Part shown: piece by piece, positions 1 to 6,450 of the stretch
Layout: each line of letters begins with the position of its first letter
Numbering within the stretch: position 1 is the stretch's first letter
Origin: an uncultured Rhodospirillales bacterium
GTDB taxonomy: Bacteria; Pseudomonadota; Alphaproteobacteria; Rhodospirillales; 2-02-FULL-58-16
Length of the DNA: 10,083 bases
Direction: 5' to 3'
Assembly (NCBI GenBank): GCA_913053795.1
Contig: CAJXGZ010000056.1
Coordinates: forward strand, 1-10,083
The notes under the pieces: model-generated
What the model was told of the DNA's origin: nothing
Seen by the model: only the letters and a program-made list of their open reading frames with translations
The model's database searches: none
Program-made: the position numbers and the translations under genes

Positions 1-203
1 GACAGAAAAACGAAACCATTATGTTCGTCGCGGAAGGAAACGGACGCTTCCAACGGCGGGAAGTTAAGCTTGGACGGCGTTCGTCAACCTTGGTCGAGGT
101 GCTGGAAGGCGTTCAAATCGGCGAAAAAGTCGTCACGACGGGCAGTTTCGTATTGAAATCGGAGATGGAAAAAGAGGGCCTCGGCGGCGATGGAGGACAT
201 TAG
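1..203 (+). CDS. RND efflux periplasmic adaptor subunit, CzcB-like (3' end only)
   Basis: This is the C-terminal end of a membrane-fusion (periplasmic adaptor) protein; the reading frame is open from base 3 and stops with TAG at 201-203, so the start lies outside the window. About 66 residues are seen. They follow the pattern usual for the end of CzcB/CusB-type adaptors: a beta-strand V-F-V-A-E-G, then F-Q-R-R-E-V-K-L-G-R-R, V-E-V-L-E-G-V-Q-I-G-E-K-V-V-T-T-G-S-F, then L-K-S-E-M, which is the membrane-proximal domain. Such adaptors bridge the inner-membrane RND pump and the outer-membrane channel, and some bind metal themselves. The pump gene follows after 54 bases on the same strand, so they are very likely co-transcribed. 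The tail is short and glycine-rich with one final His, not a long His-rich metal-binding tail. The family call is firm; the metal cannot be read from this piece. Confidence 0.85.
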   Translation, partial: QKNETIMFVAEGNGRFQRREVKLGRRSSTLVEVLEGVQIGEKVVTTGSFVLKSEMEKEGLGGDGGH

Positions 204-257
204 GGTGGCGGGACGCCCGATCCTTGGCCGCAACGGCGGAACAAACGGAAACCCCGC

Positions 258-3200
258 ATGATCGACAAGATACTTGAGGGTTCGCTGCGCCAGCGGTTTT
301 TCGTCGTTCTTTTCGGAATAGGGGTTCTCGTATACGGCGCCTATTCAATCACGCTCCTGAACGTGGACGCCTTCCCCGATGTCACCAATATTCAGGTTCA
401 GGTGATTACGTCCGTTCCCGGATTGGCGGCGGTAGAGGTCGAGCAACTCGTAACTTTTCCGGTTGAATCAGTGATGAATGGGTTGCCGGACGTCACCAAT
501 GTCAGGTCGATTTCCAAGGCGGGGTTGTCGCTTGTAACGATTGTCTTCAAAGATGATGTCGATATTTATTTTGCCAGGCAATTGGTTTTCGAACGGCTTC
601 AACTTGCAAAGGAGCGTATCCCCGAAGGGTTGGCGGATCCTGAGATGGGGCCGATTTCAACCGGGCTGGGACAGATCTACAAATATGTTCTCGAGGGCGA
701 GAACACCACGCCCATGGAACTTCGCACGATTAATGACTGGCTGGTGAAGTTCCGTTTGCGGACCGTTCCCGGCGTAACCGATGTTCTCAGTATTGGCGGT
801 TACGTGCGCCAGTACCAAATAATGGTCGATCCCTCCAAATTGCTAAAATACGATCTTACGCTGGGTGATCTGAGAGACGCCATCCAGGCTAACAACACCA
901 ATGCCGGGGGGTGGTATATCGAAGGCAAGCAGGAACAATTTGTTGTTCGGGGCGAGGGAAGAATCCATGGCGGCCGGGAAGGTATTACGGATATTGAAAA
1001 CATCGTCCTCAGGTCGGAAGGCGGCACGCCCCTGTTTGTCCGTGACGTCGCGCGCGTAGACTATGGACCCGAAATTCGTCAGGGCCTCGTTTCCATGAAC
1101 GGCAAAGGCGAAGTCGTGATGGGCATCGTGCTTCAACTCAAGGGCTTTAATGCGAAAGCGGTCATCGAGGGGGTAAGGCGGAAGATTCAGTCGATTCAAA
1201 AATCTCTTCCCGAGGACGTTAAGATCATTCCCGTTTACGATCAGTCGAATCTAGTCGACGGGGCGATCGACACCGTGACCACGGCCCTGACCGAAGCCGC
1301 AATCCTTATCATTGTTGTGTTGTTCCTCTTTCTCTGGAATGTGCGCTCCGCGCTCGTTGTCTTGTGCTCGATCCCCTTCTCGATGTTAATCGCTTTCATC
1401 ATTATGCAATGGACGGGGCTTTCCGCCAATTTGCAGTCGCTCGGCGGCTTGGCGATTGGCATCGGGATGATGGTCGACGGTTCTATCGTGATGGTGGAGA
1501 ACGTTATACGCCACCTTTCGGAGCCGAATGAAGAAAATGAACCGCCCAAACGCAGAGTCCTCAGGGCGGTGCAGGAAGTCGGCAAGCCGGTATTTTTCGC
1601 GATCCTGATCATTGTCGTCGTCTTCTTGCCGCTATTCACGTTGCAAGGCATCGAAGGCAAGTTGTTTCGTCCAATGGCGTTGACCGTATCCTTTGCGATG
1701 CTCGGTTCGCTTGTTGTCGCCCTTACGATCATACCGGTTTTAGCCGCGACCTTCCTGGGGACGAACCTCAGGGAGACGGAAAGTTTTCTGATGCGGTCCA
1801 TACGGTCGTGGTACAGTCCCGTGCTGAGCTATGCTCTGACGCACCGTCTGACCGTCATTTCGGTGGCCGTGGCCGCCTTGATCGGGTCACTGGCGATGTT
1901 CCCGTTTTTGGGAACGGAGTTCGTCCCCGAATTGGATGAAGGAGCAATGTCGGTTCGGGTCACCATGAATCCGAGCATATCCTTGGAAGAAGCCAGACGC
2001 ATTGCGAAGCGGTTGGAAATTAAAATGATGAAGTACCCCGAAGTGAAATACGTATTCAGCAAGATCGGAAGGGACGAGCTTGGCGGCGACCCCGACCCTA
2101 TTTCAAACAACGAACTCAATATTGTGCTAAAACCACAATCGGAATGGACGACGGCCTCGTCCCGGCAAGAGCTTATACGCATCTTCTCGCAAGACTTGAA
2201 CGAGCATCCAGGCATCTTGCTCAATTTCTCACAGCCTATCGCAACCAGGGTCGACGAGTTGCTGTCCGGCGTCAGGGCGCAGATAGCGATCAAGCTGTTT
2301 GGCGACGAGCTTTCGATGCTCGAAGAAAAGGGACGAGAGATCGAGTCCGTGGTCAAGACAATTCCTGGCGCATCCGACGTGCAGATGGAGCAGATCAGCG
2401 GTGAAACGCAGTTGGTGGTGCGGGCCCAACACAGCAAGCTCGCCCGTTACGGATTGAACGTGGCGCAGGTAATGGAAATCGTCTCCACCGCGGTGGGGGG
2501 CGAGCCGGTGTCTGAAGTCATTGAGGGCCAGCGCCGATTTGACGTGTACCTTCGGATGGCCAAGGAATTCCGTGACTCGCCGGAGGCGATCGGAAATCTT
2601 TGGATTAGCAATGGCGACGGTTTGCGGACGCCTCTTTCTCAAGTGGCGGATATTCGCCTCGTCGACGGCCCCCCGACCATCAGCCGCGAGGACGCCCAGC
2701 GCCGCGTGGTCATCCAAACAAATGTGCGCGGGCGTGATATGGGCGGATTTGTCCGGGACGCCCAGAAGGCCATCGCCGAAAGGGTGACATTGCCGCCTGG
2801 GTATTTCGTGACGTGGGGCGGCCAATTTGAAAACCAGCAACGTGCGCAAAAAACCTTGATGGTGGTCGTTCCGGTTAGTCTCGGTCTTATTTTCCTGCTG
2901 TTGTATCTGTCGTTTAATTCAATCAAGAACGCCCTTTTGATCATATTGAATGTTCCGTTCGCGTTGATCGGCGGAGTATTCGGGTTAGCCATTTCAGGGC
3001 AATATCTTAGTGTTCCGAGTTCGGTCGGCTTTATCGCACTGTTTGGCGTGGCGGTCTTGAACGGCGTGGTGATGGTGTCTTATTTCAACCAACTCTACCG
3101 AGGCGGCATGTCATTGGACGAGGCGGTCGCCACCGGCGCAATGCTGCGGCTGCGGCCGGTCCTCATGACTGCTACGGTCGCCAGTCTCGGCCTCGTGCCG

Positions 3201-3374
3201 CTCTTGCTTTCGGCGGGCATTGGCTCCGAGGTTCAGCGTCCGCTTGCGACTGTGGTTGTCGGCGGCCTCATTACGTCGACGTTGCTGACGCTTGTATTAA
3301 TTCCCGCGCTTTACAAGTGGTTCGCTATCAATATTGTCCAGGAAGAGCAAGGGCGAATCCTGGGAGATGCGTGA
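258..3374 (+). CDS. czcA: Heavy-metal efflux RND transporter, CzcA/CusA family (HME-RND)
   Basis: This is the inner-membrane, proton-driven pump of a three-part metal efflux system. It is 1038 residues long, normal for the family. A first membrane helix lies near residues 14-34, a large periplasmic loop follows, a helix cluster spans about 343-540 with the proton-relay motif M-V-D-G-S-I-V-M-V-E-N (D407, E414), a second periplasmic loop follows, and a last helix cluster spans about 866-1030. D407 and E414 align with D408 and E415 of Cupriavidus CzcA, while the first CzcA acidic residue (D402) is Gly here (G401). The porter segment R-V-D-E-L-L-S-G-V-R resembles CzcA (N-E-L-x-S-G-V-R) and lacks the CusA methionine at that place, so a divalent cation such as Zn, Co, Cd or Ni is favoured over Cu(I)/Ag(I). 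The start at 258 has a GGAA seven bases upstream. The adaptor lies before it and the outer-membrane channel after it. Family certain; substrate inferred, and the czcA symbol is by homology only. Confidence 0.9.
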   Translation: MIDKILEGSLRQRFFVVLFGIGVLVYGAYSITLLNVDAFPDVTNIQVQVITSVPGLAAVEVEQLVTFPVESVMNGLPDVTNVRSISKAGLSLVTIVFKDDVDIYFARQLVFERLQLAKERIPEGLADPEMGPISTGLGQIYKYVLEGENTTPMELRTINDWLVKFRLRTVPGVTDVLSIGGYVRQYQIMVDPSKLLKYDLTLGDLRDAIQANNTNAGGWYIEGKQEQFVVRGEGRIHGGREGITDIENIVLRSEGGTPLFVRDVARVDYGPEIRQGLVSMNGKGEVVMGIVLQLKGFNAKAVIEGVRRKIQSIQKSLPEDVKIIPVYDQSNLVDGAIDTVTTALTEAAILIIVVLFLFLWNVRSALVVLCSIPFSMLIAFIIMQWTGLSANLQSLGGLAIGIGMMVDGSIVMVENVIRHLSEPNEENEPPKRRVLRAVQEVGKPVFFAILIIVVVFLPLFTLQGIEGKLFRPMALTVSFAMLGSLVVALTIIPVLAATFLGTNLRETESFLMRSIRSWYSPVLSYALTHRLTVISVAVAALIGSLAMFPFLGTEFVPELDEGAMSVRVTMNPSISLEEARRIAKRLEIKMMKYPEVKYVFSKIGRDELGGDPDPISNNELNIVLKPQSEWTTASSRQELIRIFSQDLNEHPGILLNFSQPIATRVDELLSGVRAQIAIKLFGDELSMLEEKGREIESVVKTIPGASDVQMEQISGETQLVVRAQHSKLARYGLNVAQVMEIVSTAVGGEPVSEVIEGQRRFDVYLRMAKEFRDSPEAIGNLWISNGDGLRTPLSQVADIRLVDGPPTISREDAQRRVVIQTNVRGRDMGGFVRDAQKAIAERVTLPPGYFVTWGGQFENQQRAQKTLMVVVPVSLGLIFLLLYLSFNSIKNALLIILNVPFALIGGVFGLAISGQYLSVPSSVGFIALFGVAVLNGVVMVSYFNQLYRGGMSLDEAVATGAMLRLRPVLMTATVASLGLVPLLLSAGIGSEVQRPLATVVVGGLITSTLLTLVLIPALYKWFAINIVQEEQGRILGDA

Positions 3375-3439
3375 TCCTGAATATCAAATATTCGTTGAAC
3401 CAAACAATCCCGGTTCCTCACTGGGGAATAGGGGATAGG

Positions 3440-4801
3440 ATGGGCGTTGTATTGAAAAGCTTTTCCCGTAAACTGTGCGTTATCTCATTGTTGGCTGTCG
3501 CTGCCTGTGAAGCTCCCTATATTGACGGCGCCGCGCCGCAGCCCGGAAATCAAAAATCGCAAAACCCCGTGAGCGGCTCTCCGCCGCCGGCGGCTCCGAA
3601 TTACAAAGGAGCCGCCGACATAAAGGAACCCACCGGTGTTGTTTCCATGCGCCAAGCGCTAGCCAGCGCGCTGTTGAAAAATCCTGAATTGGAAACTTTC
3701 TCATGGAAAATCCGTGCGGCCGAAGCACGAAGAATTCAGGCCGGGCGCATTCCGAATCCAGAAATAGAGGCCACGGTCGCCGAAGTCGGCGGCTCGGATG
3801 AACGGAAAGGTTTTGACTCCGCGGAAATCACTTTTGCCTTGAAGCAGGAAATTGAATTGGGATCGAAAAGGACGAATCGTATTTCCGTCGCGAAAATCGA
3901 GGGCGACATCGCACGTTGGGAGTATCAGCGCAAGCGGCTTGATGTTTTGTTGAAAACGACGAAAGCTTTCATCGAAGTCATGGCGGTGAAGAGACGATTA
4001 TCATTGTCGGAGCGGAAACTCGAATTGACGAAACAAGTTCGCGAAGTGGTCGCGAAACGGGTAAAAGCCGGCGTGGTCGCGGCGCTGGATGAAACTAAAG
4101 CCCGGGTTTCGGTGTCCACCGCCGAAATTGAACTCGACCGTATAAGGAGCGAGTTCGATGCATCGAAGAAGCACCTGGCCAGCACCTGGGGAAGCACTGT
4201 TCCAATTTTTTCAGACGTTAAAGGAAATTTCGAAAATGTAAGTTCGATCGCGCCGATTGAAAAAATCAAAGAGCGTATTTCCATAAATCCGGACTTGAAA
4301 CAACAAGCGACGGAGGTAGACCTGCGCCGTTCCATCATCCGGTTGGAAAAATCGGAAAGCATTCCGGACATTACGTTGAGCATGGGGGTTAAACGATTAA
4401 GGGAGGTCAACGACAATACCTTCCTTTTTGGAGTTTCCGTACCGGTGCCTGTTTTCGGGCTCAATCCGGGGGCGGTGGAGGAGGCCGAACGCAACCTGGA
4501 ACAAAGTAAAGTTGAACGGCAAGCAACGAATCTGCGGGTGCGAACCTCGCTCAACGAGAGCTATCCGGTCATGGCGTCGGCCTATCGGCAAATTGTTGCG
4601 TTGAAGAATGATGTGCTGCCTGCCGCCCAACTTGCTTTCGACGCCACCCAGCGAGGATACCGCGAAGGAAACGTTGGATTCCTTGACGTCCTGTACGCCC
4701 AAAGAACATTGTTCGAAGTCCAGGCTCAGTACATTGACACCCTTGAAGCGTTTCACAAATCAAAGGCCGATGTAGAGCGGTTACTCGGCGGTTCGGAATG
4801 A
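3440..4801 (+). CDS. czcC: Outer-membrane efflux channel lipoprotein, TolC/CzcC family
   Basis: This is the outer-membrane channel partner of the metal pump, 453 residues. The frame is open further upstream to a GTG at 3317 inside the pump gene, but the ATG at 3440 is preferred. AGGGG sits five bases before it, and the protein then begins with a lipoprotein signal: basic residues, a hydrophobic run, and lipobox V-A-A-C with the lipidated Cys at residue 23. After a Pro/Gly/Ser/Ala-rich linker come two outer-membrane efflux repeats, about residues 69-255 and 270-448. They show the CzcC signatures N-P-E-L, Q-A-G-R-I-P-N-P-E, L-K-Q-E-I-E-L-G-S-K-R, R-V-K-A-G-V, and near the end G-F-L-D-V-L-Y-A-Q-R-T-L. 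It forms a trimeric beta-barrel with a long periplasmic alpha-helical tunnel. The gap to the pump stop is 65 bases, so one operon is likely. The order adaptor-pump-channel differs from the more usual channel-adaptor-pump. The symbol is given by family resemblance. Confidence 0.88.
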   Translation: MGVVLKSFSRKLCVISLLAVAACEAPYIDGAAPQPGNQKSQNPVSGSPPPAAPNYKGAADIKEPTGVVSMRQALASALLKNPELETFSWKIRAAEARRIQAGRIPNPEIEATVAEVGGSDERKGFDSAEITFALKQEIELGSKRTNRISVAKIEGDIARWEYQRKRLDVLLKTTKAFIEVMAVKRRLSLSERKLELTKQVREVVAKRVKAGVVAALDETKARVSVSTAEIELDRIRSEFDASKKHLASTWGSTVPIFSDVKGNFENVSSIAPIEKIKERISINPDLKQQATEVDLRRSIIRLEKSESIPDITLSMGVKRLREVNDNTFLFGVSVPVPVFGLNPGAVEEAERNLEQSKVERQATNLRVRTSLNESYPVMASAYRQIVALKNDVLPAAQLAFDATQRGYREGNVGFLDVLYAQRTLFEVQAQYIDTLEAFHKSKADVERLLGGSE

Positions 4802-4971
4802 GCGCCGCGTAACTGGCGGAATTTCCAAGCATGGGGTGACGTCCTTGAAGGCTTTGGGCGTTCCGTGCGCCATAAAAGACGTCGACCGGGCGTTGATTCC
4901 CTCTTTTGAAGATATTTTCAAAACAGTGATAAAGGTTGCTCCCAAGGACGATCTTTGAGAACTTTTACATC
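4802..4971. other. Intergenic spacer with a 7-bp dyad upstream of the CZB-GGDEF gene
   Basis: This 170-base gap separates the channel gene from the diguanylate cyclase. It contains a perfect inverted repeat TTTTGAA (4904-4910), GATATT spacer, TTCAAAA (4917-4923), placed about 50-70 bases before the likely start, where an operator could sit. No convincing -35/-10 pair or factor-independent terminator is seen. One plus-strand frame stays open without an ATG to the TGA at 4956-4958, with 40 codons from a GTG at 4836. It looks codon-like but has no recognisable domain, so it is not called as a gene. Confidence 0.35.
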
Positions 4972-5880
4972 GTGAATGAAAAAGAACCAAATTTAACCAC
5001 CGTCTCCGCCAAGGAAATCCTGGAGGAGCTGGATCACGCCATCGGCGGCCATATGAGTTGGCTGGGCGACTGGCACCGGGTTCTGGTGTGCCGCGAGAAG
5101 CCCTCGCCCAAGGATTTGGCCTCGGACCCCCATCACCTGTGCCGCTTCGGAAGCTGGTACGTGAAGAGCCAGCACAAGGGTCTGGTCAATCAGCCGGTCT
5201 TGCGCAATCTGGCCAAGCTGCACCGCGAGATGCACGACAAGGCCCAAGCCTTGATGGAAAAGGCCCAAGATGGCAAGCCGCCGCCCAGCAAGGACTACGA
5301 AGCCTTCATGGAGCTGGTCAAGGGCTTCATCTCGCGGGCGCGCCGGCTGGAGAGCGCCTTCGCCCAGGACCCGCTGACCGGCCTGCACAACCGCCAGGCC
5401 ATGGTCCGCGAGCTGGACCGCGAACACGAACGCATGGAGAGGACGGGGCGGCCCGGCTGTATCGCGCTGGCCGACATCGACCACTTCAAGAAGGTCAACG
5501 ACGCCTATGGCCATGTGGCCGGCGACCAGGTTCTGATCGCCACCGCCGACAGCTTTCTCACCCACATGCGCCCATATGATTCCCTCTACCGCTACGGCGG
5601 CGAGGAATTCCTGTTCTGCCTGCCCGACACCGCCATGACCGAGGCCATGGGCGTGCTGGAGCGCCTGCGCGCCGAGCTGGAGGACCGCGCCATCAAACTG
5701 ACCAGCGAGGAGGTGCTGAAAATTACCGGCTCCTTCGGCGTCGCCGAGATGTCGCCGGGCGTCGCCGTCGAGAAAACCATCGAGTGCGCCGACCAGGCCC
5801 TCTACTCGGCCAAGGGCCAGGGCCGCAACCGCGTCTGCGGCTGGGACGGCCCCGGCGAGCCGGACGTGCTGATCGGGTAA
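4972..5880 (+). CDS. dgcZ: Zinc-sensing diguanylate cyclase, CZB-GGDEF (DgcZ-like)
   Basis: Predicted cytoplasmic enzyme that makes c-di-GMP from two GTP, with an N-terminal zinc sensor. The GTG at 4972 gives 302 residues; a TTG at 4936 would add 12 and lacks a well-spaced ribosome site, while the first ATG (5053) would remove a zinc ligand and is rejected. The CZB domain covers about 15-125: H27 in G-G-H-M-S-W-L, C57 in L-C-R-F-G-S-W, H84 and H88 in L-H-R-E-M-H. In E. coli DgcZ the ligands are H22, C52, H79, H83, giving the same spacings (30, 27, 4). The GGDEF domain covers about 132-295: D-P-L-T-G-L-H-N-R, D168 in D-I-D-H-F-K, N176, D185, active-site GGEEF at 209-213, and inhibitory I-site R200-P-Y-D203 five residues before it. 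Zinc inhibits E. coli DgcZ; the same is expected here but is inference. It lies just downstream of the metal efflux genes but is clearly richer in GC, so it may have its own promoter or history. Confidence 0.9.
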   Translation: MNEKEPNLTTVSAKEILEELDHAIGGHMSWLGDWHRVLVCREKPSPKDLASDPHHLCRFGSWYVKSQHKGLVNQPVLRNLAKLHREMHDKAQALMEKAQDGKPPPSKDYEAFMELVKGFISRARRLESAFAQDPLTGLHNRQAMVRELDREHERMERTGRPGCIALADIDHFKKVNDAYGHVAGDQVLIATADSFLTHMRPYDSLYRYGGEEFLFCLPDTAMTEAMGVLERLRAELEDRAIKLTSEEVLKITGSFGVAEMSPGVAVEKTIECADQALYSAKGQGRNRVCGWDGPGEPDVLIG

Positions 5881-5969
5881 GCCAAGTGGGCGATAAAATC
5901 TAACATATGGCGCCCATACGATCCCATATCCCGGTTTCTCGGCAGGAGAGCCCCAGCAGGCGATGCCTA

Positions 5970-6001
5970 GGGTCCAAACTCATTCAAATGATACCCTTTG
6001 G
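5970..6001 (+). repeat. Left terminal inverted repeat (32 bp) of the foldback element
   Basis: It pairs with 6228-6259 on the opposite strand at 30 of 32 positions; both differences are A versus G (positions 8 and 24 of the repeat). The core is GGGTCC, then ACTCATTCAAATGAT, then CCCTTTGG. Confidence 0.85.
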
Positions 6002-6097
6002 CGGCCCCCTATTTTCCTCTCACTAGGCGCGGAAGCCGCAGTGATGCTGGCGCATCACAAGGATTTCGCAACGACGTGAGAGGAGAATAGGGGGCCG
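6002..6097. repeat. Inner hairpin 1 of the foldback element (22-bp arms)
   Basis: Arms 6002-6023 and 6076-6097 are reverse complements at 21 of 22 positions; the single mismatch (T6014 against G6085) would be a G-U pair in RNA. The 52-base loop holds two smaller perfect hairpins: GCGG-AAG-CCGC (6029-6039) and GTGATG-CTGGCG-CATCAC (6041-6058). The left arm begins on the base after the left terminal repeat. Confidence 0.8.
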
Positions 6098-6132
6098 TCC
6101 CCCAATCTTGCCGCAGGCGCAGGCCGAAGGGA

Positions 6133-6227
6133 TTTGGAGATAATAGCGCAGGTCGGCGTCGAGAACTTTCAATAATGATATGCATTTATTTCAAGCTCTC
6201 TCCTTGTCCTGCGCTATTCTTTCCAAA
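6133..6227. repeat. Inner hairpin 2 of the foldback element (20-bp arms)
   Basis: Arms 6133-6152 and 6208-6227 are reverse complements at 18 of 20 positions, with a perfect 11-bp core AATAGCGCAGG / CCTGCGCTATT. A further stem lies inside: GAGAACTT (6161-6168) against AAGCTCTC (6193-6200), 7 of 8. The right arm ends on the base before the right terminal repeat. Confidence 0.75.
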
Positions 6228-6259
6228 CCAAAGGGCATCATTTGAATGAGTCTGGACCC
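6228..6259 (-). repeat. Right terminal inverted repeat (32 bp) of the foldback element
   Basis: Read on the minus strand, this repeats the left end with two substitutions. It is followed on the plus strand by TA (6260-6261), mirroring the TA before the left end. Confidence 0.85.
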
Positions 6260-6308
6260 TAAGCCAAAACCAGCCTTCAAGCCGAAATTTGCGTGGATTT
6301 GACGGAAT

Positions 6309-6324
6309 TCCCCCTTTCGGGGGA
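6309..6324. other. Small perfect hairpin upstream of the carD promoter
   Basis: A T-CCCCC stem closes on GGGGG-A over a TTTC loop (6 bp). It is not followed by an unbroken T run, so it is not a convincing terminator for either strand, and it lies just before the predicted -35. It could be a protein-binding or boundary element. Confidence 0.35.
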
Positions 6325-6338
6325 TATTTCCTGTCAAC

Positions 6339-6368
6339 TTGTCCTGTTTTTTACCTTTTTTTTATGAT
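6339..6368 (+). promoter_or_regulatory. Putative sigma70-type promoter for carD
   Basis: A -35-like TTGTCC (6339-6344) and a -10-like TATGAT (6363-6368, 5 of 6 with TATAAT) are separated by 18 bases rich in T. Transcription would begin near 6375, giving a leader of about 75 bases before carD. It stands in the AT-rich gap after the foldback element, with no other promoter-like pair nearby. Seen by eye only. Confidence 0.45.
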
Positions 6369-6408
6369 ATAGTATTTCTTATGAGTAAGCCTTAGGGTAA
6401 GAATAATA

Positions 6409-6441
6409 ATGAAGAAGCGTTTTTTTTGCTTCCGCTAGTAG
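6409..6441 (+). promoter_or_regulatory. Possible leader mini-ORF before carD (MKKRFFCFR, double TAG)
   Basis: An ATG at 6409 opens nine codons (M-K-K-R-F-F-C-F-R) that end in two consecutive TAG stops (6436-6441), nine bases before the carD ATG and in the same frame as it. The Phe codons lie in a run of eight T, which is also the loop of a small GAAGC/GCTTC hairpin (6414-6432). An AGGG is 11 bases before the ATG, a poor spacing. It may be a translated leader or a blocked N-terminal extension; translation is unproven. Confidence 0.25.
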
Positions 6442-6450
6442 AGAGTGAAA

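Larger units (their letters stand above)
5970..6259. mobile_element. 290-bp foldback element (MITE-like), no transposase
   Basis: The element is bounded by 32-bp inverted repeats that match at 30 of 32 positions and begin GGGTCC / end GGACCC. TA stands directly outside both ends (5968-5969 and 6260-6261), as expected if it inserted at TA like IS630/Tc1-mariner elements and their derived MITEs; this could also be chance, because two bases are a weak duplication and the similarity continues a little further (GCCTA outside the left, GCTTA on the reverse of the right). Inside lie two long hairpins that start exactly where the terminal repeats stop, at 6002 and 6227, so the whole element could fold as a three-way junction in DNA or RNA. 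There is no open frame long enough for a transposase. It sits about 80 bases before the carD promoter. A structured non-coding RNA or repeat of another origin is the main alternative. Confidence 0.62.

Noticed and set aside
3317..3439. N-terminal extension of the channel protein starting inside the pump gene
   Set aside because: It would put about 41 residues before a clear lipoprotein signal; the ATG at 3440 has a good ribosome site.
5058..5579. Plus-strand frame of 173 codons and minus-strand frame 4993-5565
   Set aside because: Both overlap the CZB-GGDEF gene, are biased to Gly/Arg/Ala/Pro and have no recognisable motif.
5881..5967. Terminator for the cyclase gene
   Set aside because: Only a weak TATGG-CGC-CCATA hairpin is seen, without a T run.
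6309..6324. CCCCC/GGGGG hairpin as a terminator
   Set aside because: No immediate T run follows on either strand, and it lies just before the carD promoter.
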